18,670 nucleotides of DNA, taken from positions 1 through 18,670 of the forward strand of contig JAIDPG010000193.1 in the NCBI GenBank assembly GCA_029062865.1, given 5' to 3'. The position numbers and the translations under genes were made by a program. Numbering within the stretch: position 1 is the stretch's first letter; each line of letters starts with the position of its first letter. The stretch is from Oscillospiraceae bacterium. GTDB taxonomy: Bacteria; Bacillota; Clostridia; Oscillospirales; Ruminococcaceae. The notes under the pieces are model-generated. The model did not search any database. It was given only the letters and a program-made list of their open reading frames with translations, and had not been told where the DNA came from. Shown piece after piece: positions 1 to 7,152 of the stretch.

Positions 1-60
1 CAGTACCATACATTTGTAAATATGCACACAGGCGAAGTCCACGTTTACGTTCAGGGGTAA
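1..60 (+). CDS. C-terminal tail of an unidentified gene (partial)
   Basis: An open frame runs from the window edge to a TAA at 58-60 and encodes 19 residues ending MHTGEVHVYVQG. The AGGGG just before its stop serves as the ribosome site for the permease gene that begins four bases after the stop, so the two are probably co-transcribed and translationally coupled. Too little is visible to name a family. It is presumably the first visible member of the ABC transporter operon. Confidence 0.4.
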   Translation, partial: QYHTFVNMHTGEVHVYVQG

Positions 61-64
61 TGAT

Positions 65-910
65 ATGAGAAACTTAAAAAACGATTTCGCGCGGGTTTTA
101 TCGGGCTGGGAATTCGCCGCCGCAGTTGCCGCGACTGTGGTTTTATGCTTCTCCGTGCAGGTTTATGTGGACTATTCAACCTCGAAAGCCTATTCGGTGT
201 TCGAGGCGCTGTTTCTGATTAAACCCGCCGTCCGCGCGCAGCTCCCCGACTTCCTCCCGCCGATGATAATTCGTATGGCTCTTACAGGATATTCGGCAAT
301 GGCGCTCCCCGTGACGGCTTCGTTTCCGTTCGTTATTTCGTTTATCGCCGAGCGCACGAGCGGCAATATGATCCTCACGCTCTCGCGCACAAGCCGCGGG
401 AAATATTACGTTTCAAAATTCGTTTCGGCGATATTGGGCGGCGGACTTTGCACGGCGCTCGGCGTGATTATTTTCGGGATTTTTGCGTTTATTTTATTCC
501 AGAATTCCTGCACCCTCGAACAGATAGAATGGGCTTTCCCTAACGGGGTGCTTGCGGGTCTTGCGAAAAAGCTGCTCTCGGCGTTCATTTACGGAATGAC
601 AAGCGTGCTGCCCGCGTTTTTTATCTGCGCGTTCTGCAAAAATCCGTACATCGCCTTGTGCTTTCCGTTTATGCTGAAATTCATTTTGGAGGCTGTTCTC
701 GTAAAGATACAGACGAACGCGTGGGCTTCGAAGAATTACGCTGTTTCGGACTTCATCGCGCCGCTTTTCCCGGACGCCGCGAGCCGGCTCGTATACGCGG
801 AAGTCGGAAAATCGTTCTGGATAACGCTGATTGTCACGGTGATTTTCGCGGGAATTTGCTTTGCGGGATTTGCGATAATTATGGAAAAACGAACGGACAG
901 GGGGCATTGA
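65..910 (+). CDS. ABC-2-type transporter permease, first of two
   Basis: This 281-residue protein is strongly hydrophobic, with about six membrane segments (roughly residues 16-35, 71-93, 115-145, 168-190, 195-215 and 250-273) and short polar loops. A cytoplasmic-looking stretch near 95-115 (SGNMILTLSRTSRGKYYVSK) resembles the coupling region of ABC-2 permeases from Firmicutes. The ATG lies four bases after the preceding stop and is served by AGGGG at about 54-57. The next permease starts two bases after this stop, so the genes form one operon with the ATPase remnant at 1781. Such permease pairs usually export peptides or drugs, or give resistance to them, but the substrate cannot be read from the sequence. 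The family call rests on topology and context. The complex is probably non-functional because its ATPase is broken. Confidence 0.7.
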   Translation: MRNLKNDFARVLSGWEFAAAVAATVVLCFSVQVYVDYSTSKAYSVFEALFLIKPAVRAQLPDFLPPMIIRMALTGYSAMALPVTASFPFVISFIAERTSGNMILTLSRTSRGKYYVSKFVSAILGGGLCTALGVIIFGIFAFILFQNSCTLEQIEWAFPNGVLAGLAKKLLSAFIYGMTSVLPAFFICAFCKNPYIALCFPFMLKFILEAVLVKIQTNAWASKNYAVSDFIAPLFPDAASRLVYAEVGKSFWITLIVTVIFAGICFAGFAIIMEKRTDRGH

Positions 911-911
911 G

Positions 912-1775
912 ATGATCAACATAAAAACATCAATAAAATGCGCGAAGACCGACTTTATAAAATGGGCGCTGAACTCGCGAATGATTATTCTCGCGGTGCT
1001 TGTTGTGTTTATTTACATCTGCGCGATACAGCCGCTAAAGGAGAACGCCGCGCTTATGGGAAAGCCGCTGAACGCGATCGAGCCGTACATTGCCGCGCTG
1101 AATTCCGGCTCGCTGCTGCTGATAATACCGCTCGGATTTCTGGCGATCTCATCGGATTTCCCCAAAATCGACGGCAGCGCGATGTTCGGTTTGGTGAGAA
1201 CGGGCAGGGTAAATTGGTTTTGCGGACAGCTTCTGAGCCTTGTGATGATGAGCGCCGCGTATCTTGCTTTCATATTCGCCGCAAGCGTAATTCCGACGGC
1301 ACTCGAGAGCGTTTGGGGAACAAGTTGGAGCGACGTCGCTTTGCATTTCTCCGTGGAATTCCCCGACCAAGCGCAGAGCTACGGCGCGCTTTTGCTCCCG
1401 AAAAATCTGTTCAATCACCTGTCACTTACGGGCGCGGCGCTGCAAAGTACGCTGTTCGTTTTTATCTACATAATCCTGCTCGGAATGATAATGATGTGCT
1501 TCACTATTCTCGGAAAAAAGACGATGGGCGTTATCGTCTGCGGCGGAATGATCTCAATCGGCTCGGCGCTCTGCTCGATAATAGCGTCGCTTATGTGGGC
1601 GCTGCCTATGGCGAATTCGATAGTCTGGCTGCACTACACCGAATTTCGCCGCGCGCCGTTTTATCCGATTTGGTGTTCGGGGCTTTATTTCGGGGTTTTC
1701 ATTGTTCTTTTGATTATTCTGAGCTTAATTCGTCTGAAAAAATTTGATTGCTCGGCGAACAATTCGGAGGGGTGA
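912..1775 (+). CDS. ABC-2-type transporter permease, second of two
   Basis: A 287-residue membrane protein with about six hydrophobic segments (roughly 19-40, 68-88, 105-128, 172-196, 203-230 and 253-275). Its layout parallels the first permease, including a loop, GLVRTGRVNWFCGQ, that matches the position of the RTSRGKYY loop there. It begins two bases after the upstream stop with AGGGGG about seven bases ahead. It ends six bases before the GTG of the ABC ATPase remnant, whose ribosome site lies inside this gene's last codons. It would form a heterodimeric membrane channel with the first permease. No substrate is deducible. Both permeases are intact even though the ATPase is not, which suggests recent inactivation or an ATPase supplied from elsewhere. 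Confidence 0.7.
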   Translation: MINIKTSIKCAKTDFIKWALNSRMIILAVLVVFIYICAIQPLKENAALMGKPLNAIEPYIAALNSGSLLLIIPLGFLAISSDFPKIDGSAMFGLVRTGRVNWFCGQLLSLVMMSAAYLAFIFAASVIPTALESVWGTSWSDVALHFSVEFPDQAQSYGALLLPKNLFNHLSLTGAALQSTLFVFIYIILLGMIMMCFTILGKKTMGVIVCGGMISIGSALCSIIASLMWALPMANSIVWLHYTEFRRAPFYPIWCSGLYFGVFIVLLIILSLIRLKKFDCSANNSEG

Positions 1776-1780
1776 TAGTT

Positions 1781-2063
1781 GTGATAGAAATAAAGAATGT
1801 AAATTTGACATTGCAGAAAAACGAGATTTTGAAAAGCGTTTTGGCTTGCTCAAGCAATAATGGAAGATCCCGAACTGCTTGTCCTCGACGAGCCGATGAA
1901 CGGCTTGGACAAGGACGGCGTTGCCGATATGCGCAAGTATCTCCTCGATTTGAAGTCGCAGGGGAAAACGGTTTTGATCGCTTCGCACTCCGCCGAAGAC
2001 ATCGACGTGCTTTGTGATACGGTTTGCGTGATGGATAAGGATGTTTTGACAGTTGTCAGATAA
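1781..2063 (+). pseudogene. ABC transporter ATP-binding protein, internally deleted and frame-shifted
   Basis: The GTG at 1781, preceded by GGAGG at 1766-1770, starts a typical ABC-ATPase N-terminus (IEIKNVNLTLQKNEILKSV). At about 1840 the text jumps into another frame that reads LAQAIMEDPELLVLDEPMNG, which is the end of the signature region followed by Walker B. After it come a D-loop and the H-loop IASHS, ending at TAA 2061-2063. The Walker A P-loop, the Q-loop and the LSGGQ signature are absent, about 120 residues compared with normal short ABC ATPases. The two halves are not in the same frame, so the missing DNA is not a multiple of three. Without Walker A the product cannot bind ATP. An assembly collapse is the main alternative to a true deletion. 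Confidence 0.85.
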
Positions 2064-2107
2064 ATATTCAATCTTGCTGCGCCGTTTTCTTTCTTTTATC
2101 GAAAAAT

Positions 2108-2132
2108 CCCGAACAGCAAATCGCTGTTCGGG
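2108..2132 (-). terminator. Hairpin terminator between convergent units
   Basis: A perfect 10-bp stem (CCCGAACAGC / GCTGTTCGGG) with a 5-base loop. On the minus strand it is followed by ATTTTTC, so it best fits transcription arriving from the lipoprotein gene that ends at 2291. On the plus strand only a weak T-rich tail (CTATTTATT) follows, so it may also end the ABC operon less efficiently. The remaining sequence up to 2290 shows no clear gene or RNA. Confidence 0.65.
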
Positions 2133-2290
2133 CTATTTATTACTCAATTGAACTTGTCTGCGACTGCTAGTTCCGACAAGCCCGCCGTTAGTGTATAATA
2201 TCGCTCACCATATACCAACTTGGAACACTTAAAATATATAGATATGCCATAATATGCCACTCCACCCGGAGCGAACATGGAAACGTTTAA

Positions 2291-2824
2291 TTAGAGGTAG
2301 TCCTCCACCGCTCTTTTAAACCAATCCTTGCTGTTAGCCAGTTCTTGAAGCTTGCTATCAAATTTATCCACGTGAGAATCAAATTTTGAAGACACTGCAT
2401 TGAGCTTTTTTTCGTCTTCATCACTTATACTCTCACAAAAATCGGACAAATCATTTTGAAGTTCACGCCCAATGTCGACCCACTCAAGAAGCTCTCTATG
2501 GAAAAGCTTTTCATCATCGGGCGGATTAAGCCTTTCTATCTTAGCTAAATATTCATTGCCTTTTTCTATAGTTTGTCTGGTAATGCGGATTATCTCATCG
2601 GGATTATCTACACTTTCTGCAGCGTTGCTCCATTCCATAAGAACTGCGAGATACCCTTGGGCTGCGCTGCGCACATCGTTTGTATAAAATGACTGATCGA
2701 CAACGTTATTCGCGCGGCTGCGCGTAGCCTCCGCTTCTTTTAGATAGTCGTGCTCATTTGATGAACAGCCAGCAAGCGTCACTACCATCACAGTCGCCAT
2801 TAAAATTCCCATAATCTTCTTCAT
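2291..2824 (-). CDS. Small helical lipoprotein of unknown function
   Basis: The chosen start gives 177 residues beginning MKKIMGILMATVMVV, a short lipoprotein signal with lipobox LAGC (lipidated Cys20). It is preceded by AAAGGTGG at 2834-2841, whereas upstream in-frame starts lack both a ribosome site and a sensible signal. The mature part is acidic, rich in Glu, Asp, Leu and Lys, and predicted mostly helical, with no Cys besides Cys20 and no motif I recognise. It should sit on the outer face of the membrane. It follows the transglutaminase-like lipoprotein on the same strand after a 118-base gap that holds a perfect 14-bp inverted repeat, so co-transcription is plausible but not assured. A role with the neighbouring kinase is inference from position only. 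Confidence 0.8.
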   Translation of the reverse strand: MKKIMGILMATVMVVTLAGCSSNEHDYLKEAEATRSRANNVVDQSFYTNDVRSAAQGYLAVLMEWSNAAESVDNPDEIIRITRQTIEKGNEYLAKIERLNPPDDEKLFHRELLEWVDIGRELQNDLSDFCESISDEDEKKLNAVSSKFDSHVDKFDSKLQELANSKDWFKRAVEDYL

Positions 2825-2853
2825 GTTTAATATCCACCTTTCTGTATTTCGAG

Positions 2854-2892
2854 CGGCATTGCACAAAACCGTTACAACTTTGTGCAATGCCG
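2854..2892. repeat. Perfect 14-bp inverted repeat between two lipoprotein genes
   Basis: Arms CGGCATTGCACAAA (2854-2867) and TTTGTGCAATGCCG (2879-2892) are exact reverse complements around an 11-base loop. Neither strand has a T-run directly after it, so it is not a standard terminator. It lies in the leader of the small lipoprotein gene, about 30 bases before its start. The stem shares TTTGTGCAAT with the inside of the MITE-like element at 14660-14831, so it may be a shortened relative. Confidence 0.7.
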
Positions 2893-2942
2893 TTTCGTAC
2901 TGAATATTCGTCATCGCCAAAACAACGCATTGCTAAGTAAAA

Positions 2943-3854
2943 TTAAAATTTCGTCTTCCACGTCTTACCGCTGCTGTCCACATACGAAAAGCCGTCCGCT
3001 TCCTTGTGAACCTCCAGTTCTTTTCCGTTAAAATCAAATAGGCGCAGATCGGAAGATATCTCCGAAATATCGGGTTTAGCACCGGCGTAGCCGTAGCTCG
3101 TGCCCCAATTTATTACAGTATATTTGGGTAAACCATGACGGCTTGAACCGAGTATGAGCGTATCCGGTCCGCCGGTGAAATCCGTATATGTCCATTTACC
3201 ATTAATTTTCACGGCATTCCACGCATGGTTAATGTTTTTATTATCACAGATCAATGTATCTATACCACATTTGGAAAGAATCACGTATGCGGTTTCCGCA
3301 TATGTAGCACATACTCCGGAATGCTTGGTAAGAAGATAGCTCACTTTGGTTTCCAGACCATAATTTCCGGTAGCCTCTAATTCATGGTCATATTCCGTAT
3401 TATCGCTAAACCATTTTCCCAAAATGCAGAGCTTTTCCATATCCGATTTTTTATTATCGTTTAACTTGAGTTCGTCAATCAGAGCGTCCACTAATTTTTC
3501 TTCTTTAGTTGCCGGACTCTTATAACCAATCGATTTGTCATCAGACTTGGAGTTATTATCGCTGTCATTCCAATCGACGGTGACAACTATATCGGGATAT
3601 TTGCTTTCGGATTGTGTGGAAGAGGTTGACGATGTTTCGGACTTGGAAGTCTCCGCGCTCGATGTCTCGGGTTTGGAAGTTTCCGCGCTTGATGTCTCGG
3701 GCTCGTAGGTTTCAATCGTATCGGTAATAGACGACTTAACCGGAGCGTCTATGATGTTATAGCCGGGGTTCTGAGGCTCGCTGTTGTCGTTGCAGCCGGA
3801 AAGACAAACCGCCGCAAGCACGGCAGCCGCAATAATTTTTTTGTTGTTCTTCAT
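2943..3854 (-). CDS. Transglutaminase-like lipoprotein with intact catalytic triad
   Basis: A 303-residue secreted lipoprotein. The signal peptide ends in lipobox LSGC (Cys21). A low-complexity Ser/Thr/Glu linker follows (about 48-85, built from a 10-residue repeat, PETSSAETSK), then a transglutaminase-like domain at about 115-260. The papain-like triad is readable: Cys182 in SGVCATYAE, His210 in INHAWNAV and Asp225 in WTYTDFTGG, matching the Transglut_core pattern. Related proteins act as proteases, amidases or cross-linking enzymes on the cell surface; the substrate here is unknown. AGGAGG lies 7-12 bases before the ATG. The gene is divergent from the Ser/Thr kinase at 4075, whose outer domain seems to be an inactive form of the same fold, so the two may work on or sense a common surface target. 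Confidence 0.85.
   Translation of the reverse strand: MKNNKKIIAAAVLAAVCLSGCNDNSEPQNPGYNIIDAPVKSSITDTIETYEPETSSAETSKPETSSAETSKSETSSTSSTQSESKYPDIVVTVDWNDSDNNSKSDDKSIGYKSPATKEEKLVDALIDELKLNDNKKSDMEKLCILGKWFSDNTEYDHELEATGNYGLETKVSYLLTKHSGVCATYAETAYVILSKCGIDTLICDNKNINHAWNAVKINGKWTYTDFTGGPDTLILGSSRHGLPKYTVINWGTSYGYAGAKPDISEISSDLRLFDFNGKELEVHKEADGFSYVDSSGKTWKTKF
3631..3713 (-). repeat. 30-bp tandem repeat encoding the lipoprotein linker
   Basis: Two full units (3631-3660 and 3661-3690) and a partial third (3691-3713) of a 30-base repeat encode PETSSAETSK-like decapeptides. Units differ mainly at a few synonymous or conservative positions. Being a multiple of three, copy changes would alter linker length without a frameshift. 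The linker would hold the catalytic domain away from the membrane or pass it through the cell wall. Confidence 0.75.
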
Positions 3855-4020
3855 ATAAGTACCTCCTGTTTATATATGCCGTAAATTTCGACATTTTCTA
3901 ACAAATATATTATACACGACTTGGAAGCGTTTTTGGTCTGCAATTTAGGAATACTAATTATTTTTTTACGCGAAAAAGGTCTTGTTCCGAGTTTATTGCC
4001 GTAAAATCTCCAAAAAGTGC

Positions 4021-4049
4021 TTGATTATTTAAAAAATATATGGTATACT
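4021..4049 (+). promoter_or_regulatory. Sigma-A promoter of the Ser/Thr kinase gene
   Basis: TTGATT at 4021-4026 and TATACT at 4044-4049 are separated by exactly 17 bases, close to the vegetative consensus. Transcription would start near 4056. That lies downstream of an in-frame ATG at 4051, which therefore cannot be used; the ATG at 4075 must be the start. Confidence 0.75.
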
Positions 4050-4074
4050 TATGTTGGGAAAGGTGTGTGAACAA

Positions 4075-6450
4075 ATGATAGAGATCAACGGCAGGCATTT
4101 TTGCGAGAATTGCTTTGAAACAACAACGGGAACGGTGTGCAAAAGCTGCGGGTTCAATTCCGCGGACAGCGCCCCCGATCCGACAATGCTTGCGCCCGGA
4201 AGCGTTTTGCAGAACAGATACGTTATCGGGCGCGTGATAGGAAAAGGCGGCTTCGGGATAACATATCTGGCTTATGACGCGCTTGTGTGCAAAAAAGTAG
4301 CCATAAAAGAGTATTATCCATACGGGCTTGCTCAACGCACGTCCGAAAGCACCGAAGTGTCGGTCACATCCGCCGACAGTGCCGAGGCGTTCAAACTCGG
4401 CGCGGAGAAGTTCTATAACGAAGCTAAGCTTGTCGAAAGGTTCAACGGCAACCCCAACATCGTGGGCGTTTACGATTGCTTCTATGAAAACGACACCGTG
4501 TACATAGCCATGGAGTATCTTCGCGGCTGCACGCTCAAGGAGTATATCCGCGAAAATGGCGTACTCAGTGCGCCGAAAGCGCTGTTTGCGGCAAAGAACA
4601 TAGTGGGCGCGCTTATCGTTGCGCACAGCGCGTCCGTGCTGCATAGAGATATTACGCCCGACAATGTTATCCTGTGCGAAAACGGGGATATAAAGCTTAT
4701 CGATTTCGGTGCGGCGCGGCAGGTTGTCGCCGAATATTCACAGACATTTTCGGTAATATTAAAGCCGGGCTTCGCTCCGCCCGAGCAGTACAGGAAAAAA
4801 GGAAATCAGGGTCCGTGGACGGACGTTTACGCGCTGGGAACAACGCTTTATTTTATGCTGACCGGAGATATTCCCGAGGATCCCTCAGGGCGGTTTGATG
4901 ATGACGACACGTTTAAGGAAAATATATTTGACGTTGAGCCCTCTCTGTGGGAGATAATTACCAAAGCCACCAAGCTCAACATTGACGAAAGATACCCGGA
5001 CGCTTACGAGCTGAAAAAAGCGCTTGACAAGCTCGACATCAAGCCCGAGCCGATCATAACGCCCGGAGAAGCCTCAAATGAAGACGCGGAGTCTCAGCCC
5101 GTGTCCGTGGGAAATGGAATGAACGTTTCCATTAAGCTGATGAAGCCCAAGCGGAGCTTTTTCCGCCGTCATCTCCGCACGTTTATTGAGATAGCCTGCG
5201 GCGTGCTGGTCGCGGCGATCATTATCCCACTTGCAATAAAGGCGTACAAGCCCGCTGCCGACATCACGCCCGACACAAGCGGCAGCTCATCCACGACGGG
5301 AGGCGACACATCAACCTCCGACGGCGGAGCGACCGCCACGATCGGAAACAGCCCCGACCTAAGTCAGGAAGGCTTTAACAAGCCCTTGTATTCTTGTCTG
5401 AGCGGCGACGCAAAAGCACTTTACGAATATATATTTGTAGGAGTCAGGGCAAACGAGAAGAATATAGTCCTGCCCTCGCTTACATATAAAGTCGGCGATA
5501 TAGATAAGATCTTCAATTTTGTGCTGAACGAAAATCCGGCTTTAAATGATACGCAGGGTTACAATCTCAACTATAACGATCTGAACAGTAATAAAGAACC
5601 CGATCCCGATGAGTATGTCAATTCAATATCTCCGATATATACGGGAATTGACCGTATGGCTGCGAACGATTATATCGTTCAATCCATTCATGATACTGTC
5701 AGATATGACGACCCCGCGACAAGGATAAAACTTCTTTGCGATATCCACGATATGATTTTAAAAGAGACCGAGCATGTAGCGCGCAATTCGGGACCTACCG
5801 CCTCAAGCACCCACGGCGTACTGATAGATCACGCGGCGGACGATCTCGGCGTCGCGAGAACGCTCTGCGATTACGCGCAAAGAATGGGCTTTGACAGCCT
5901 TGTTGTTGAAACTGACGGAGAAGAAGACTATTCTGCCATAGTTCGTATAAAGATCGATGATCAGTGGTATAATATCAATACCTTTACAGACGGGCTCATG
6001 CCGTCCGGTGCGGTACATGAGATACCTTTTACCGAAAACGGTAATATCACTCATTTTTGGTTCCTTTATACTGACGTGTGGTTTAACGCAGGTGCTTTTG
6101 AGATTCTCGGAGATTACGGCGAGGAATATTCGTTGATAATTCCGTTCTACGACGAAACATTAGAGGACCCGATCGTAACAAATTACTACATTGATGATTA
6201 TATGAACAAGAAATTATACTTTGGCTTGGACGATACCGTGTATAACTCCCTGCTTGAGGAAACGAAAAAATGGTTTGACAACCAAGAGGGACCGCTTGAG
6301 TTTTATTTGATGTATGATTATGTCGACGAGCTTTGGGCAAAAATGCAGGAATCGTACATTTCCGACCTTTCGGAAAAATACGGGATAACCGTTTCCGGTT
6401 TTTCCGGAGAGTACACGGGCGATGCCATTCGCATTACGTTTGCAACGTAA
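4075..6450 (+). CDS. Membrane Ser/Thr protein kinase with zinc ribbon and degenerate transglutaminase-like ectodomain
   Basis: The protein has 791 residues from the ATG at 4075, chosen because the promoter's start site lies downstream of the earlier ATG at 4051 and AAAGG sits 11 bases ahead. An N-terminal zinc ribbon carries Cys10, Cys13, Cys22 and Cys25. The kinase domain (about 48-320) shows GKGGFG 56-61, Lys78, a likely helix-C Glu116, HRD 190-192 with Asn197, DFG 210-212 and APPEQY. The HRD loop reads HRDITPDN, with Thr where Lys is usual. A Lys/Arg-rich stretch precedes one membrane helix (about 372-390), then a Ser/Thr/Gly linker and a roughly 360-residue outer region. Residues 590-640 align with the neighbouring lipoprotein's transglutaminase domain, but the triad is Ala594, Ser620 and Asn635, so this part is probably a sensor rather than an enzyme. 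Orientation is inferred. The ligand is unknown. Confidence 0.9.
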   Translation: MIEINGRHFCENCFETTTGTVCKSCGFNSADSAPDPTMLAPGSVLQNRYVIGRVIGKGGFGITYLAYDALVCKKVAIKEYYPYGLAQRTSESTEVSVTSADSAEAFKLGAEKFYNEAKLVERFNGNPNIVGVYDCFYENDTVYIAMEYLRGCTLKEYIRENGVLSAPKALFAAKNIVGALIVAHSASVLHRDITPDNVILCENGDIKLIDFGAARQVVAEYSQTFSVILKPGFAPPEQYRKKGNQGPWTDVYALGTTLYFMLTGDIPEDPSGRFDDDDTFKENIFDVEPSLWEIITKATKLNIDERYPDAYELKKALDKLDIKPEPIITPGEASNEDAESQPVSVGNGMNVSIKLMKPKRSFFRRHLRTFIEIACGVLVAAIIIPLAIKAYKPAADITPDTSGSSSTTGGDTSTSDGGATATIGNSPDLSQEGFNKPLYSCLSGDAKALYEYIFVGVRANEKNIVLPSLTYKVGDIDKIFNFVLNENPALNDTQGYNLNYNDLNSNKEPDPDEYVNSISPIYTGIDRMAANDYIVQSIHDTVRYDDPATRIKLLCDIHDMILKETEHVARNSGPTASSTHGVLIDHAADDLGVARTLCDYAQRMGFDSLVVETDGEEDYSAIVRIKIDDQWYNINTFTDGLMPSGAVHEIPFTENGNITHFWFLYTDVWFNAGAFEILGDYGEEYSLIIPFYDETLEDPIVTNYYIDDYMNKKLYFGLDDTVYNSLLEETKKWFDNQEGPLEFYLMYDYVDELWAKMQESYISDLSEKYGITVSGFSGEYTGDAIRITFAT

Positions 6451-6463
6451 CACCTACAAAATC

Positions 6464-6589
6464 AATATCCTCCCCAAAAAGGCTGAGCCTTTTTCAATAC
6501 GCCTCAAAGAAAATTTCGTGGTCGAACGTTATCGCTCGACCACGAAATACTTTTATACCGCGCGTTGACAAAACCTCGGGGAGGATATT
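6464..6589. terminator. Nested inverted repeats; terminators between the convergent kinase and XRE genes
   Basis: Three structures lie in the gap between the two convergent genes. The small hairpin 6476-6494 (AAAAAGGC-TGA-GCCTTTTT) is a self-complementary terminator usable from either side. The larger hairpin 6513-6548 has a perfect 13-bp stem (ATTTCGTGGTCGA / TCGACCACGAAAT) with a 10-base loop; on the minus strand TTTTC follows it, fitting the regulator gene. Outside both, a perfect 12-bp pair (6464-6475 and 6578-6589, AATATCCTCCCC and its complement) brackets the region, which simple terminators do not need. Confidence 0.7.
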
Positions 6590-6594
6590 TCTGT

Positions 6595-6993
6595 TTATAT
6601 AACGCTTTTGCCCCAGATGAAATCCAGAGCGTCGTAATACTCCATATTATGCTTCACCGCATAGAATACTCTCGCGTCCACGATATTGCGAACGTACAGC
6701 TGCGGCTTTTCCGCAAGACGCAGCAAATAGTTGATCTGATCTATATCCAGCTTTAATATCAGAGATATCTGAAGCAGGATATTCCTTGTGACAGGACGCG
6801 TTCCGTTTAATATCTGATAACCGTAATTGCGGGCAACATTGAGTATTCGGATAACATCGGCTTTGGTCATTTTCTTTTCATCTATGTATCGGCTTAAAAC
6901 ATCGGGAAGCTCCGGGGGCGGGTTATTCTCAATTATATCCTTGTCAAACATTCCGGGGGTATTAAGCTTTTCCTCAATATCTGATGTCAGCAT
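6595..6993 (-). CDS. XRE-type helix-turn-helix regulator beside the kinase
   Basis: A 132-residue protein with a helix-turn-helix at about residues 31-95. The segment MTKADVIRILNVARNYGYQI is followed by LNGTRPVTRNIL, matching the pattern of Firmicute XRE proteins in which a YQI-NG-R-P-R stretch forms the recognition region. The C-terminus (VRNIVDARVFYAV) resembles the tail of that same subgroup, which I recall being found next to Ser/Thr kinase genes. AAAGGAGG lies just before the ATG at 6993. It has its own promoter at 7026-7054 and is convergent with the kinase, so it is not in the kinase's operon. It could be a phosphorylation target or a transcription factor for the neighbourhood, but that is inference. 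No Cys residues or ligand-binding domain are visible. Confidence 0.75.
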   Translation of the reverse strand: MLTSDIEEKLNTPGMFDKDIIENNPPPELPDVLSRYIDEKKMTKADVIRILNVARNYGYQILNGTRPVTRNILLQISLILKLDIDQINYLLRLAEKPQLYVRNIVDARVFYAVKHNMEYYDALDFIWGKSVI

Positions 6994-7025
6994 AAGAAGC
7001 CTCCTTTTTATTCGAGTTATTATAT

Positions 7026-7054
7026 ATTATACAATATTTTGACAAAAAAATCAA
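7026..7054 (-). promoter_or_regulatory. Sigma-A promoter of the XRE regulator
   Basis: On the minus strand TTGATT (7049-7054) and TATAAT (7026-7031) are separated by exactly 17 bases. The predicted start near 7019 leaves a leader of about 26 bases carrying AAAGGAGG. The -35 hexamer, TTGATT, is the same as in the kinase promoter. Confidence 0.75.
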
Positions 7055-7152
7055 GATACTTCAGAACATATCTTCACAACCCGAATTGTCCAAAAGGATA
7101 ACTACGTAGCGCAGAGTCTTTTTTTTGCCTCTAACTGTCTGTCTCTAACCTT

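Noticed and set aside
938..1747. A 269-codon plus-strand frame overlapping the second permease
   Set aside because: Arg-rich, no ribosome site and no hydrophobic pattern, while the overlapping frame is a clear six-helix permease.
3909..3914. A TATAAT as promoter of the transglutaminase-like lipoprotein
   Set aside because: A good -10 is present on the minus strand but no acceptable -35 or extended -10 could be paired with it, so it is not listed as a feature.
3958..4644. A 228-codon minus-strand frame opposite the kinase start
   Set aside because: It crosses the kinase promoter and zinc ribbon in antisense and has no ribosome site or recognisable domain.
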